Program-made: the position numbers and the translations under genes | Source of the DNA: Megalonaias nervosa | Taxonomy: Eukaryota; Mollusca; Bivalvia; Unionida; Unionidae | Assembly: GCA_016617855.1 (NCBI GenBank) | Contig: JAECUM010004310.1 | Span: 93,501-157,500, forward strand | Direction: 5' to 3' | Length of the DNA: 64,000 nucleotides | In this document: in pieces, positions 55,804 through 64,000 of the stretch | Position numbering within the stretch: position 1 is the stretch's first letter | How the letters are laid out: every line of letters begins with the position of its first letter | The notes under the pieces: model-generated | The model's database searches: none | Told to the model about the DNA's origin: nothing | What the model saw: the letters and a program-made list of their open reading frames with translations, nothing else

Positions 55804-56010
55804 TCAGTTTTTATACCTACAAGAGCGAAAGTGACAGATGTACTGAGTAATTTCTGGCCACTGCCACTGCAGGAAACGGTCAAGAATATCATTAAAATCT
55901 TCCAATGTAAATGGTCTAAAGCGGAATATTCGGAAGAACGCACACTTGATCCAGAGAAATCTGACAAATTTGTTGACTTTTGTCACTTTCTCTTGTGAAT
56001 TTCTCGACAC
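55804..56010 (-). CDS. uncharacterised protein X6 (ME2)
   Basis: 68 codons with FRPFTLEDFNDILDRFLQW. Occupies the same slot as ME1 32,256-32,546, but the products differ clearly. An alternative frame (55,743-55,967) is open as well. Unrecognised. Confidence 0.3.
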   Translation of the reverse strand: MSRNSQEKVTKVNKFVRFLWIKCAFFRIFRFRPFTLEDFNDILDRFLQWQWPEITQYICHFRSCRYKN

Positions 56011-56207
56011 AAAAGTTTCTCAGTCACCAACTGAGATCTTGCTCTAGCAAGTCCCTGCCGAAATTCCTTGAAGATCATCTCTTGCAATTCGTTTGGTAAT
56101 CTTTGAATATTATTTTGTAAATGGGGTTTAAATACTTGTCTAGGTGTTGTCCAACGATTGACTCCTAGCCAAGCTGGTTTCTTAAACGACATGGTATGCC
56201 ACTTCAA
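55983..56207 (-). CDS. small protein with F-box-like helix (ME2)
   Basis: 74 codons; the centre IQRLPNELQEMIFKEFRQGL fits the start of an F-box (LP-EL-IF). Better preserved than the ME1 copy. Next to BIR1. A SOCS-like or unrelated helix is possible. Confidence 0.4.
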   Translation of the reverse strand: MKWHTMSFKKPAWLGVNRWTTPRQVFKPHLQNNIQRLPNELQEMIFKEFRQGLARARSQLVTEKLLCREIHKRK

Positions 56208-56210
56208 TTA

Positions 56211-56486
56211 CTAAGGTCCCACTGAAGGTAGGTAGTGACAGTGAGGAGACCATCGAGCATGTTCCAAGTAAGCGGAATTTTTCTGTTCCCACTGGTGAAG
56301 TGACACACCGCAACTGCAGCGCTTGACTTTATCCCCTTCGCCTAAGTAGATAAATCCGGCTCTGGCTAATTCTTCGTGGGTAGGTCCTCCCGGATATTTT
56401 GACCACTTTCCTTGGAAGGTTTGGAATCGACTTTCAAAGTCGCAGTATTCAGGCAAACAAACAAGTAAATCATATTCTTCTTTCAC
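56211..56486 (-). CDS. BIR-domain protein 1 (ME2), open frame
   Basis: 91 codons: RFQTFQGKWSKY, LARAGFIYLGEGDKVKRCSCGVSLHQW, YLEHARWSPHCHYLP. The first zinc Cys of the BIR is Arg, as in ME1; a neighbouring Phe became Cys (KRCSC), which might compensate. His and last Cys are present. No RING. IAP-like, perhaps anti-apoptotic. Confidence 0.8.
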   Translation of the reverse strand: MKEEYDLLVCLPEYCDFESRFQTFQGKWSKYPGGPTHEELARAGFIYLGEGDKVKRCSCGVSLHQWEQKNSAYLEHARWSPHCHYLPSVGP

Positions 56487-56549
56487 AAGTTCATTTCGAT
56501 GAGGGTATGGTGAAAAACGCAGGAGTTTGCTTAGGTTTGGATTACATCC

Positions 56550-56831
56550 TTAGGGTGGTAGACGCATGGTTTCACGTGGAGGATGACATTTACACCGACA
56601 ACCAGTAAAGTGAAAAGGTGTACGATAACGAGTGGCATCGCTTAAGCATCCATCAGGTTTGACACTCACGTCATCACTTTCCATGGTAGGTATGGTAGTA
56701 GTCATAGGAAAGTTCCCACGATGTGGTACTGAATCGCTGAGGACACAGCGTACGGCATCCCTGCAATCGCAAGGCACAGCATCGCACTCGAGTTTTCTCT
56801 CGCTTGATATTTGCTGTTCGAAAGTATTCAT
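56550..56831 (-). CDS. small Cys-rich protein (ME2)
   Basis: 94 codons from MNTFEQQISSERK to RLPP: CDAVPCDCRDAVRC, then GCRCKCHPP. Counterpart of ME1 33,005-33,368 without the Thr expansion. TATAAAA at 56,888-56,894, about 57 bp upstream. The Cys pattern suggests metal binding. Unrecognised. Confidence 0.5.
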   Translation of the reverse strand: MNTFEQQISSERKLECDAVPCDCRDAVRCVLSDSVPHRGNFPMTTTIPTMESDDVSVKPDGCLSDATRYRTPFHFTGCRCKCHPPRETMRLPP

Positions 56832-56909
56832 CTTTCTCGCTTGGTGTTGGTAGTAACAATAAACTATCGGTCTTGGACGTTGTCCCTTTTTATATTCTGA
56901 CCAATATCG

Positions 56910-59900
56910 ACTTGACCGTACGGTAAAGTGAAGTGGTTGGGAAGTCTCACTCGCTCCTAGCACACGATTTGATAGACTTTTTCCAAAGTTCGACTGACGA
57001 TTTGGTGTGTGGGTAAACGTACAATCTTGTGAGGCTGGTAGGTGGTCACTTTAAAATCTCGATCCTCTCCAGACTGCAAGGCTTCTTTCAGCACCCCAAA
57101 GTTCACCACTTGACTGGTGCGATAATTGAGAGTCAATCCTATCACTTTACACTCGGTGTGCACTTCTCCTTGTGGGTCTCGGTATTCGTAGCCGTAATTT
57201 TTAGGACCGCCACTAACAAAACTTAGAATCTTGTCGTTGGGGTGCTCGCCCATCCAGACTCCTAAACGGTCCCCTTCGATAACAGGGTGACGTTAACAAA
57301 GGCGATCGATGTAGATGCAAATGTGCGTGTCAAAATACAGCACACGATCTCGTAATTGGTGTAATGCTTTGTACAATTTTAAGCGAGCAAGGGCTGTCAC
57401 GTAGGCTGCAATGATGACATTTCCAAATTCTTCGGCTTCTACAAAGTCCAGTTCTTCTTCATAATTGACCAGGATTAAGTCCTCACGAAGGACGTCCACG
57501 TGTTTCATGTATTTGCTCTTCTCGTGAATCATCTGAAAGTAGCGGGAAGGTTCTGTCAAATACTCCGTCTTGGGTAAACACGGTCGTTGTGCCATTTTGC
57601 CCCACATGCAATTGAACATCACTTTGTCAAACGATCGCCGACCTTCGTTTTTCTCCGCGTGGTCTAAAGTGATTCCTTCCTACTCCAAGTATTTCTCTTC
57701 GAATTTGTTTTGGTCTTCGGGAGTGTGGCACCAGGAAGAATAGCCGCTTGCTTCTTGTTTCAGTTTCAAAAAGGCATCCACGTAGTCTGCGAAAATGCCT
57801 TTCTGAGTTTGGTCGCCTTTGTGGTACTGTTCTGTCTTGGGAAAGTGGTAAATTTCGTTCACTTCTAAGAACTGGTATGCCAGGTCCAGAGTTTTGAACA
57901 ATTCCACGCTGACCCACATTCCTGTCAAGGCGCGTTCTTCCTGGGTGTGCTGACAAGGCTGGTCTTGGTTCCACGTTTCGGCACAAGTACGGCACAAGGG
58001 AAACATCAGTTTTCCTTGACAATGGTAAGGTAAAACGGGATGGCACAAGTCAGTGGGAGGCAAGATTTTGCATTTGTTCAATCCTTCGTATTATCGAATG
58101 TTGTCCAGGTCGATGTGTTCGTCAGCAATTGCGGATGCCCTGCGGAAAAGTGACAATATTTCCACATGTAAGGATGCAACAAACACACGTCCAAGTATTT
58201 GATTTCTTCTTCTTTCTCCTCGTCGGCTTGGTACAGCAAACAGGTGTAGCTCGTCCGTCCTCCATGTTAACTGTCCCGCGGGTTCATTGGGTCCACCAGC
58301 TTATAACTATCCACGATACGTTTAAACTCGGGATCAGTTTTCAAACGGTGATCGTACTCGTGTTCCCACATTTCCTCCACTTGGTATCCTTGCTCTTCTA
58401 ACTTTAAGCGTCGCTGACAAGTAGCCTCGTACAAGTCTTCCATGGTACGCTGTAAAAACTGACTTTTAGTGTCACGATGAGGGTAGCAGATAAGACATCC
58501 GTGAAATAAGCAACCGTTAAACTCGTACACGATCTTGGAGATTTCTAAGTCCCAGCCGTCCACCGAATACGTTCCGATGGTCTTTTCACCTCCTCCGTTT
58601 CGGGCGTGTTGGATCCATTTGTCTTCCTTGTCACACAAGTAATGTAGCCAGCATAGAGCTTTGACCGAGTATTGACGTTTGACAAAGTTCGTCGTTTGAG
58701 GGCGGATGACAGCCAGGGTCTTCTCCGGCATGAATCGTTGGCGGTATACTGAGGAACACGCTTTGGCAATGAGGCAGGCTTCTTTCAAAGGATCGATCCC
58801 TCCATGAACAGTTCTCGAAATTTTCCACAGCAACCCCGTAAAATGTCCACGTCGGAACGACAATGCTTTAACATTTCGTCCTGAAAGTCGAAGGGGTCCG
58901 AGGCATGAGTGCGGTACCAAGCGTAGAAAGCTTCTCATTGTTCGGTGCGCATGTTGTCGGGGTCGTAGTAGTGAGCCTCAGGCAAATGGAGAGGAACGTC
59001 GTGTTGATTGGCTTCAACATTGAAAAAGTGTGGGAAATAGCCTTTGGCCATTTCAGTCATTCCAAACGTTTTTGGCATTCGGCTCAAAGGCATGGCCAAG
59101 TAACTCATCGAATCTTTAAACTGCACTTGTCCCATTTGCATGGAAATGATTTTGGCTCCGTTGAAGGTGACTTTAGGACGTTCAATGCTTTGCTCCGTAT
59201 AGTATTTGAGAAGAAATTGCCCATCGTATCCTGAGAAATTGTGAGCCATCACCGTGGCATAGCGATGGAAATTTCCATAATGTTCGATGTCCTATTGGCT
59301 CCACGTCTCAGCTAGCGTGTTCGGTCCTCGAAAGATTTTTTCACGTCCTCCAGGAATCTTGCTACAGTGGGGGCACTGACAAAAGATAGGTTCTTGGATG
59401 CACTTCTCGTACGCTCGATGAGCCACGCAGAAATTAGGAATATGAATGCCGGTCTCATGCATGCATTCGAAATCGAAAAAGTTGAAATTCCCTTTCTTCT
59501 GGTCATCTTCCTCATGATGTTTGGAATGGTATTTTTGATTGTAGCATTCGTGTTCCAAGTCCACGATTTGGTGACAAATGTGGCATCGTTTCTTTCCTTT
59601 ACATACGTGTGCCTTGGCACTATTGGTACGTACGCCTTGTTCACAAGTAGGGCACAATCTCAGGAGTTGACAAGCACTTTTCCGCTGTGAACCTTGCGTC
59701 TTCAAATGTTGTTGGTAACAGGTAGGGCTGACAAAAGTGCCCTGACAAGCTGAACAGTGCACCCGTTTTTGTCCTTCGTCAATACAGGGTTTTAGAGTCT
59801 AAACATCCCTCACATTTCGATCCACAATGCTTGTGGTGCTCTCGATTATTATAACCATAGTCACATTTCTCACAGTAATAACTGTAGCCCAGGAATGGGG

Positions 59901-60894
59901 TGATACTGGTAATGGCATCAAATTGTTCGTCGTAATGATAGACGTGAATATATTTTCCGTCTTTGAAATCCTTGCCTCGACACAACAGAGGTCGGTGTAC
60001 TTCTTGACGGTGCATTTTCAGCGTGTAGCGTGGAGCCAAGACGTCTTGCAATTTTTGCATTTCAGGAATGCCACAGGGTGTGTCTTTGGATATCCCCGCT
60101 TGCTGTAACAGGAGTTCTGCTTCTCTTCGTTGTTTGGCTGGGTCCGATTGTTGAATAGTTTTCCAGGCTCTTTTCCATTCTACCGTGTCGTTCTTGTCGG
60201 CATACGTTCGTCCCACCACGATGTCACGGGCTAAACACATCTGGTCTTGAGGGTTGTTAATTTGGACGAGGCTGCACTTAATGCTTCGATGGTCGTCTGC
60301 CAATAACACCTTTTTACGTCCTGTCCGTTGGGGAAAAGAAACGGGGGTCATGAACAGTGTCGCTTTTCCATCGGTGATGTGAAACTTGTTGGATTGTTGT
60401 ACGTGTTGAATCTTGTCGATGACTTTGGAAGGTGTCAGTTCTGCTGAACTGCTAAACTCGATCCAAGCGGGGGACATCAGACTGTCGTGATAAAGGGAAA
60501 GTCTCAAGCGATTGTCTTCTTTGGCTTGACATTGCCGTTTCAATGTGGTTAACAAAGAATCCCACACATCAGTGATGAACTCTTTTGCATTCTCCAACGG
60601 TACGTCGGACTTGCAATCTTTAAACTTCACCGTGTAAGTGTAGGCTGTGATTCTAAATTTTCTAGAGGAGCGTTTGTCCGTCTCTCGAATGTAGTAGTAA
60701 TTTTCAGGGTTTAATGGTGATGGACTTTGGTTTCGTGTAGACTCTCTGGGCCCGCATTCTGGCTCACTCATGTCATCTTCAAAATCGCTGGCATGAATCT
60801 GAGCTAAGACTTCAGCTAACGTGCGAGGCGATAGGTCACGTTTCTGCCTCTTACTTTCGTCTCCTTTCTTCACGAAATGATGCGATCGTTTCAT
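56910..60894 (-). pseudogene. protein-primed family-B DNA polymerase (ME2)
   Basis: A 371-codon open N-terminus begins at 60,894 and includes the N-domain and the first Cys motif (YYCEKCDYG). Zinc cluster CSACQGTF and exonuclease FNFFDFECMH, HNFSGYDGQF follow. Motif A region YLDVCLLHPYMW keeps Asp but lacks SLYP. Motif B-like NCMWGKMAQR is present. Motif C is YFDTHI instead of YFDTDS, losing a catalytic Asp. Several frame breaks. The 3' end lies close to a deletion that removed BIR2. Confidence 0.85.
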
Positions 60895-61021
60895 CTTGAT
60901 TGCAAAAAGTCAAATGACTACGTTTGAAACGCCATCGTCTCCTTTATATTCATGTCAGGCCAGTGTCTTGCCTATATAAAGGGTCAGTGTCTTCCCTCCA
61001 AGTATTCATTTCACCAGAAGG

Positions 61022-61465
61022 ATGGAAGAGCCAACACAGATCGAACTTCTGATCAGAGCTTTGCGAGGTGTCATACGAAGGTTTTCTTCAGAGAAGCCGA
61101 GGGACTACTCCCCCTCCTTTTGAGATAAAAGTCAAGATACTTTCTATATATGTCAGAAGAAAGGGCATTGGTCTTCAGAATGTCCAGACCGTCAAAAAAG
61201 CAAGACAGGTGTCAAAAGAGACAAAAGTCAAGATACCTGTTATTATTGTCGAGAGAAAGGACATTGGTCTTCAGACTGCCCTAAGAAACAACAGGAGGAA
61301 GAGAGGGGTTCCGAACAGGAAGAAGAAGAGGTACCCTCCCAAAAGGAAGAACCCAGACACGTCGAGAAAGAGAAAAAAGAGAAGAAAAGAAAACTAGAAG
61401 AAAGTGAGGAAGAAGAGGAGGAAAAACCTGTGAAAGTGAAGAAATTCAAAAAAAGGAGAGATTGA
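61022..61465 (+). pseudogene. two-knuckle CCHC protein (ME2)
   Basis: MEEPTQIELLIRALRGVIRRF begins at 61,022; a TGA at 61,121 replaces Arg. The first knuckle has Cys to Phe (FYICQKKGHWSSEC). The second is intact (CYYCREKGHWSSDC). Acidic/basic tail ends KKFKKRRD. TATATAAA lies at 60,973-60,980. Same layout as ME1. Confidence 0.8.
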
Positions 61466-61677
61466 ACAAAGACATAGAAGAAGTCTATGAACTTTTGAAA
61501 TTGTGTTGTGACATTGGATTGTAAAATTTGTACCAGAATAGACCATGAAGAAAAACGTGAGTGTCTCTTGGTTTTGATTTTTTAGAATAATGACCTACAC
61601 TCATGCACTCACACACGTACATCATCGGGTAAAAAAGGATTTTGAGTTTTAATTGATTTTGGCAAAATGAATATTAT

Positions 61678-61714
61678 CTCTTTTCGAAAGAAGTGGGTGA
61701 CCCTGAAAAGGACC
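61678..61714 (-). terminator. histone-type 3' stem-loop plus U7-like element (ME2, coiled-coil gene)
   Basis: Minus strand GGTCCTTTTCAGGGTC (61,699-61,714; two G-U pairs keep the 6-bp stem, TTTC loop), ACCCA directly after, then after 13 nt GAAAAGAGA. It lies about 50 bp downstream of the coiled-coil protein's expected stop. Confidence 0.8.
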
Positions 61715-61765
61715 GTTGGGTGTTTTTTTTTTTAAAAAAAAATGAGAAAAATAAGTAAAGATCTT

Positions 61766-62386
61766 TAGCTGCTTTATCCATTTGCCACGGCCAAGGTCTA
61801 CTTCTGGACCTGCTCCTGTCGATGATTTGGTAGATATCACTAGGATGGGTATCTCAGGCGTAGTAGGTGTGTGAACAGGGTTGGGCTGTTTGGCTCGGGA
61901 AGGTCTTTTTCTCTTGGGTCGTAATAAAGAAGTCTGATACATTTCTTTTAGACTTCTTAACTCTGCCAAAATGTCTAAGAGTACCGTCACAGTTTGACTT
62001 TCACCGTCCTCCTTTTCTCCTAGACCTTGTTTCTTCTCTGCTTCTTCTTCTTCCTGTCGTTTTCTTCTTGCCTTTTCTTCTTCTCCCTGTTGCTGTTGAA
62101 GGAGAAAAGCTTGTTCTGCCTCTTTCTGCCGTTGCAGAAATTTCTTCAATTCTTCATTCTGTCTCTGTTTAAAATCCTCGACGTGTGGTAAAGAAGAAGA
62201 AGGTGGCTAAGGTGCTGGTACCGGAACAAATTCTTTTGAAGAAGAGAGAAAATCCACTAAATCCCAATTAAAATCGACCTCTTCTGGAAGTAGGTCCGTG
62301 TTGGCTCTGGTAGCCGCTGCTATACCATCACTCCTCGTCGCAACGGCCGGTGCACCCCAATTCATCGTTTTCTTAGTTTCCGTCAT
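61766..62386 (-). pseudogene. coiled-coil protein with basic patch (ME2)
   Basis: Homologue of ME1 38,755-39,390: EEVDFNWDLVDFLSS, Gln/Glu coil, LLDILAELRSLKEMYQTSL, RPKRKRPSRAK. A TAG near 62,208 and frame changes near 62,155 and the 3' end break it. The run-on frame continues through the stem-loop to 61,649. Confidence 0.6.
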
Positions 62387-62563
62387 GTTCTAACTCTGTA
62401 GCATAGATTGACTGCGTAGAGACGCTAGCGCACCTATATAGGGAATGTGACGTCACAGGTAGCTCTCTTTGGATTGGAAGATAGACTCGGCACTGTGGCT
62501 GAATTTTGGAACGCGTGTTAGGATTGGTGAAAGAACTCAATCCGTTTCGATCCGCTCTTTCAC

Positions 62564-62571
62564 TATAAATA
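62564..62571 (+). promoter_or_regulatory. TATA box of right-end gene (ME2)
   Basis: TATAAATA, 50 bp upstream of the ATG at 62,614, matching ME1 39,552. Confidence 0.65.
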
Positions 62572-62613
62572 ACCACGGTTCACTTCATTCCCTTCACCTG
62601 TTCTCGTCACAAG

Positions 62614-62847
62614 ATGTGGACTAATGTAGAATCGTCTACTCTCGTATCGTCGATGTTGTTCCGCACGGACCTACCCATATATGTTAAATCATCATGGACA
62701 ATCATCAAGATCACCGATACCATCGTTTGGAAACGAAGGATCTATGTGGAGAGACAAGGCTGTCTGAAGCGAGACTTAATCTACGGTCCAGAGGTTAGAC
62801 GAAGTTTAAGGAAGAGAAGAAGACCTATGCGATGCCCTCTATGTTAA
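62614..62847 (+). CDS. small Arg-rich protein (ME2)
   Basis: An uninterrupted 77-codon frame: MWTNVESSTLVSSMLF to VRRSLRKRRRPMRCPLC. The basic C-terminus suggests DNA binding, comparable in size and charge to core peptides of adenovirus-like particles (inference). TATA upstream, histone-type stem-loop 26 bp downstream: a compact, complete transcription unit. Confidence 0.55.
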   Translation: MWTNVESSTLVSSMLFRTDLPIYVKSSWTIIKITDTIVWKRRIYVERQGCLKRDLIYGPEVRRSLRKRRRPMRCPLC

Positions 62848-62859
62848 CGGAATGGTGTT

Positions 62860-63710
62860 AACAAAAAACAAAGGCCCTTTTCAGGGCCACTTCATTGCCT
62901 CGAAAAGATTTACTCTCTTGCCTAAAAATTTTTTTAGTCGATTTTATATTTTATGTGTGATAAATTTAAGGTCACTCCATTGCCTCGAAAAGATATCTAT
63001 TCTCTCTTGCCTAAAACATTTTTAGTCGATTTTATATTTTATGTGTGATAGATTTATGTTCATAAATCTTTGTATGTGTCATATATCTATGCCTATATCT
63101 ATCCATTGATAGAACTTACCCGCTTGGCGGGACATAACATCATAGTTTTTTTCCCACTGTCGTTGTTTGCTGTTTGGCCCGATTGAAGTCAGCACCTTGC
63201 AACATTGTTGCCAATGTCCAGTACTGTGACGCCACCCTACCTGTTCCATTCCTATTGTCCCTATACAAAACTCAACCTATCTTCAATTTTCCCTTGACGC
63301 TATAGTGGCCAGGGTAAATTTATGACGCTATACAGCCCCAAGACCTTTTTGACTGGATTTCCCATTCACGTTATAGATTTTGACGCTATACAGCCCCACG
63401 ACCTTTTTGACTGGGTTTTTCCATTGACGCTACACAGCCCCCATTAACTACTGTCCAGTACCGTGACGTCACCCCTGTTCAATTCCTATTGTCCCTAGAC
63501 AGGCACAATACAATGCTGCTATACATTCCCTATGTTAAATTCCCCTTGTCCCAATACAGACCCACCCATGTTAAAATGCCTTTTGTCCCTATAGTGCCGG
63601 GACCCTATTTGTAACGCTAATTCCCATTGTCACTATAAATCTTGTCCCTGTAGGGCCGCAGCACTTTTTAACATGGAAGTCCCAGAGTCCCTATTTCGCC
63701 CCCATTCACT
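62860..63710. repeat. ME2 right terminal inverted repeat
   Basis: Inverse of 20,291-20,840 with additions: a duplicated stretch of about 90 bp at the inner side (TTTTAGTCGATTTTATATTT twice), four units of GACGCTATACAGCCCCACGA at 63,290-63,450, then the outer part with TTGTCCCT words and the end CCCATTCACT at 63,710. The hairpin AGATTTATG-TT-CATAAATCT is at 63,047-63,066. Confidence 0.85.
62873..62909 (+). terminator. histone-type 3' stem-loop plus U7-like element (ME2 right)
   Basis: GGCCCTTTTCAGGGCC at 62,873-62,888, 13 nt, then GAAAAGA. Identical stem-loop to the ME1 left copy on the other strand. A second purine element with only the 3' half of the stem follows at 62,968-62,998. Confidence 0.85.
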
Positions 63711-63719
63711 ACTGGTATA

Positions 63720-64000
63720 CTCTAAGCTGAATGGGAAGAGAAGTGGCTGCACTACGAAGAGTCTCATTAAAGCAGTGATAAAAGAGGAAAAGGAAAATAT
63801 TAAGGTTAAACAGCCAAAGAGAATAAACAAGAAGAGAACATAAAAAAGAAAGGGATTTTGAAAGTTTAAGTAGCAATTGGATCAAGGTCCAGGAAACGTT
63901 TAGGAAGATAGGACATCCAGACTGGATGCCTGGGGAAAGAAAGAAGAAAGTGAAGTTCACAGACAAACTGAGAAGATGGATTAAGAACTGGAGGTCAGGG
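63720..64000 (+). pseudogene. right-end basic gene fragment of a third element
   Basis: Reads, with frame changes, ESLSSNWIKVQETFRKIGHPDW and DKLRRWIKNWRSG, clearly related to the ME1 right-end gene (LNKNWIKVQEKFRSMEHPD, KVRRWWKKWRK). It lies outside the ME2 TIR in the same orientation and runs off the window. Indicates another Polinton copy starting or continuing here. Confidence 0.65.

Larger units (their letters stand above)
40706..63710. mobile_element. ME2: second Polinton/Maverick element, decayed and rearranged
   Basis: Same gene order and orientation as ME1. The left TIR lacks its outer 260 bp; the right TIR is complete and ends ...CCCATTCACT. Relative to ME1 it has inserted DNA at 40.98-42.92 kb and 44.72-49.9 kb, and deletions in the MCP gene, from ATPase to X1, and across the second BIR gene. 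Confidence 0.85.

Noticed and set aside
20285..63716. Six-base target duplication flanking the whole ME1-ME2 pair
   Set aside because: The six bases on each side differ (ATAAGA against ACTGGT).

Overview
This window reads as repeat-rich nuclear DNA from an invertebrate animal, most likely a mollusc. I infer that from tRNA-derived SINEs of a type known from molluscs (three copies), AT-rich introns or intergenic DNA without bacterial-type gene packing, and several animal transposon classes. No intact host gene was recognised.

Layout. 1-13.3 kb is mostly featureless AT-rich DNA. It carries two SINEs, a decayed hAT-derived (ZNF862/KIAA1586-like) gene fragment split by a 2.05 kb pogo-like DNA transposon, and a TTCATGAA-rich repeat. 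13.4-17.3 kb is a decayed Ty3/gypsy retrotransposon (Mag-like) on the minus strand. 17.6-20.3 kb holds a LINE 3' fragment, a SINE and a satellite-like block.

20.3-63.7 kb is dominated by two related Polinton/Maverick (adintovirus-like) elements in head-to-tail order: ME1 (20,291 to about 40,706) and ME2 (about 40,706 to 63,710). Both carry, mainly on the minus strand, an adenain-type protease, hexon-type major capsid protein, a pVI-like protein, penton, a conserved membrane protein, retroviral-type integrase with chromodomain, a packaging ATPase (N-terminal stub only in ME2), one or two BIR-domain proteins, and a protein-primed family-B DNA polymerase. On the right they carry a two-knuckle CCHC protein, a coiled-coil protein and small basic proteins. 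Both copies are broken, but differently. ME1 has point lesions in the protease Cys, integrase Asp, ATPase P-loop and polymerase motif A. ME2 has deletions that remove most of the ATPase, half of the capsid gene and the second BIR gene, a changed polymerase motif C, and a 5.2 kb block of unrelated tandem repeats. Just right of ME2, part of a third copy's right-end gene is visible.

Most notable observation: downstream of several left-end and right-end genes, and at the inner edge of the terminal inverted repeats on both sides, there is a 16-nt stem-loop of the replication-dependent histone mRNA type. It is followed, exactly 13 nt later in all five good copies, by a purine-rich GAAAAGA-type element like the U7 snRNA target. 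This suggests that the genes for small basic or coiled-coil proteins of this element family were expressed as histone-type, non-polyadenylated, probably S-phase-linked mRNAs. Other points of interest are TATA boxes in front of individual genes, iteron-like repeats in the terminal repeats, and an ME1/ME2 junction that looks like a concatemer palindrome with its centre deleted.
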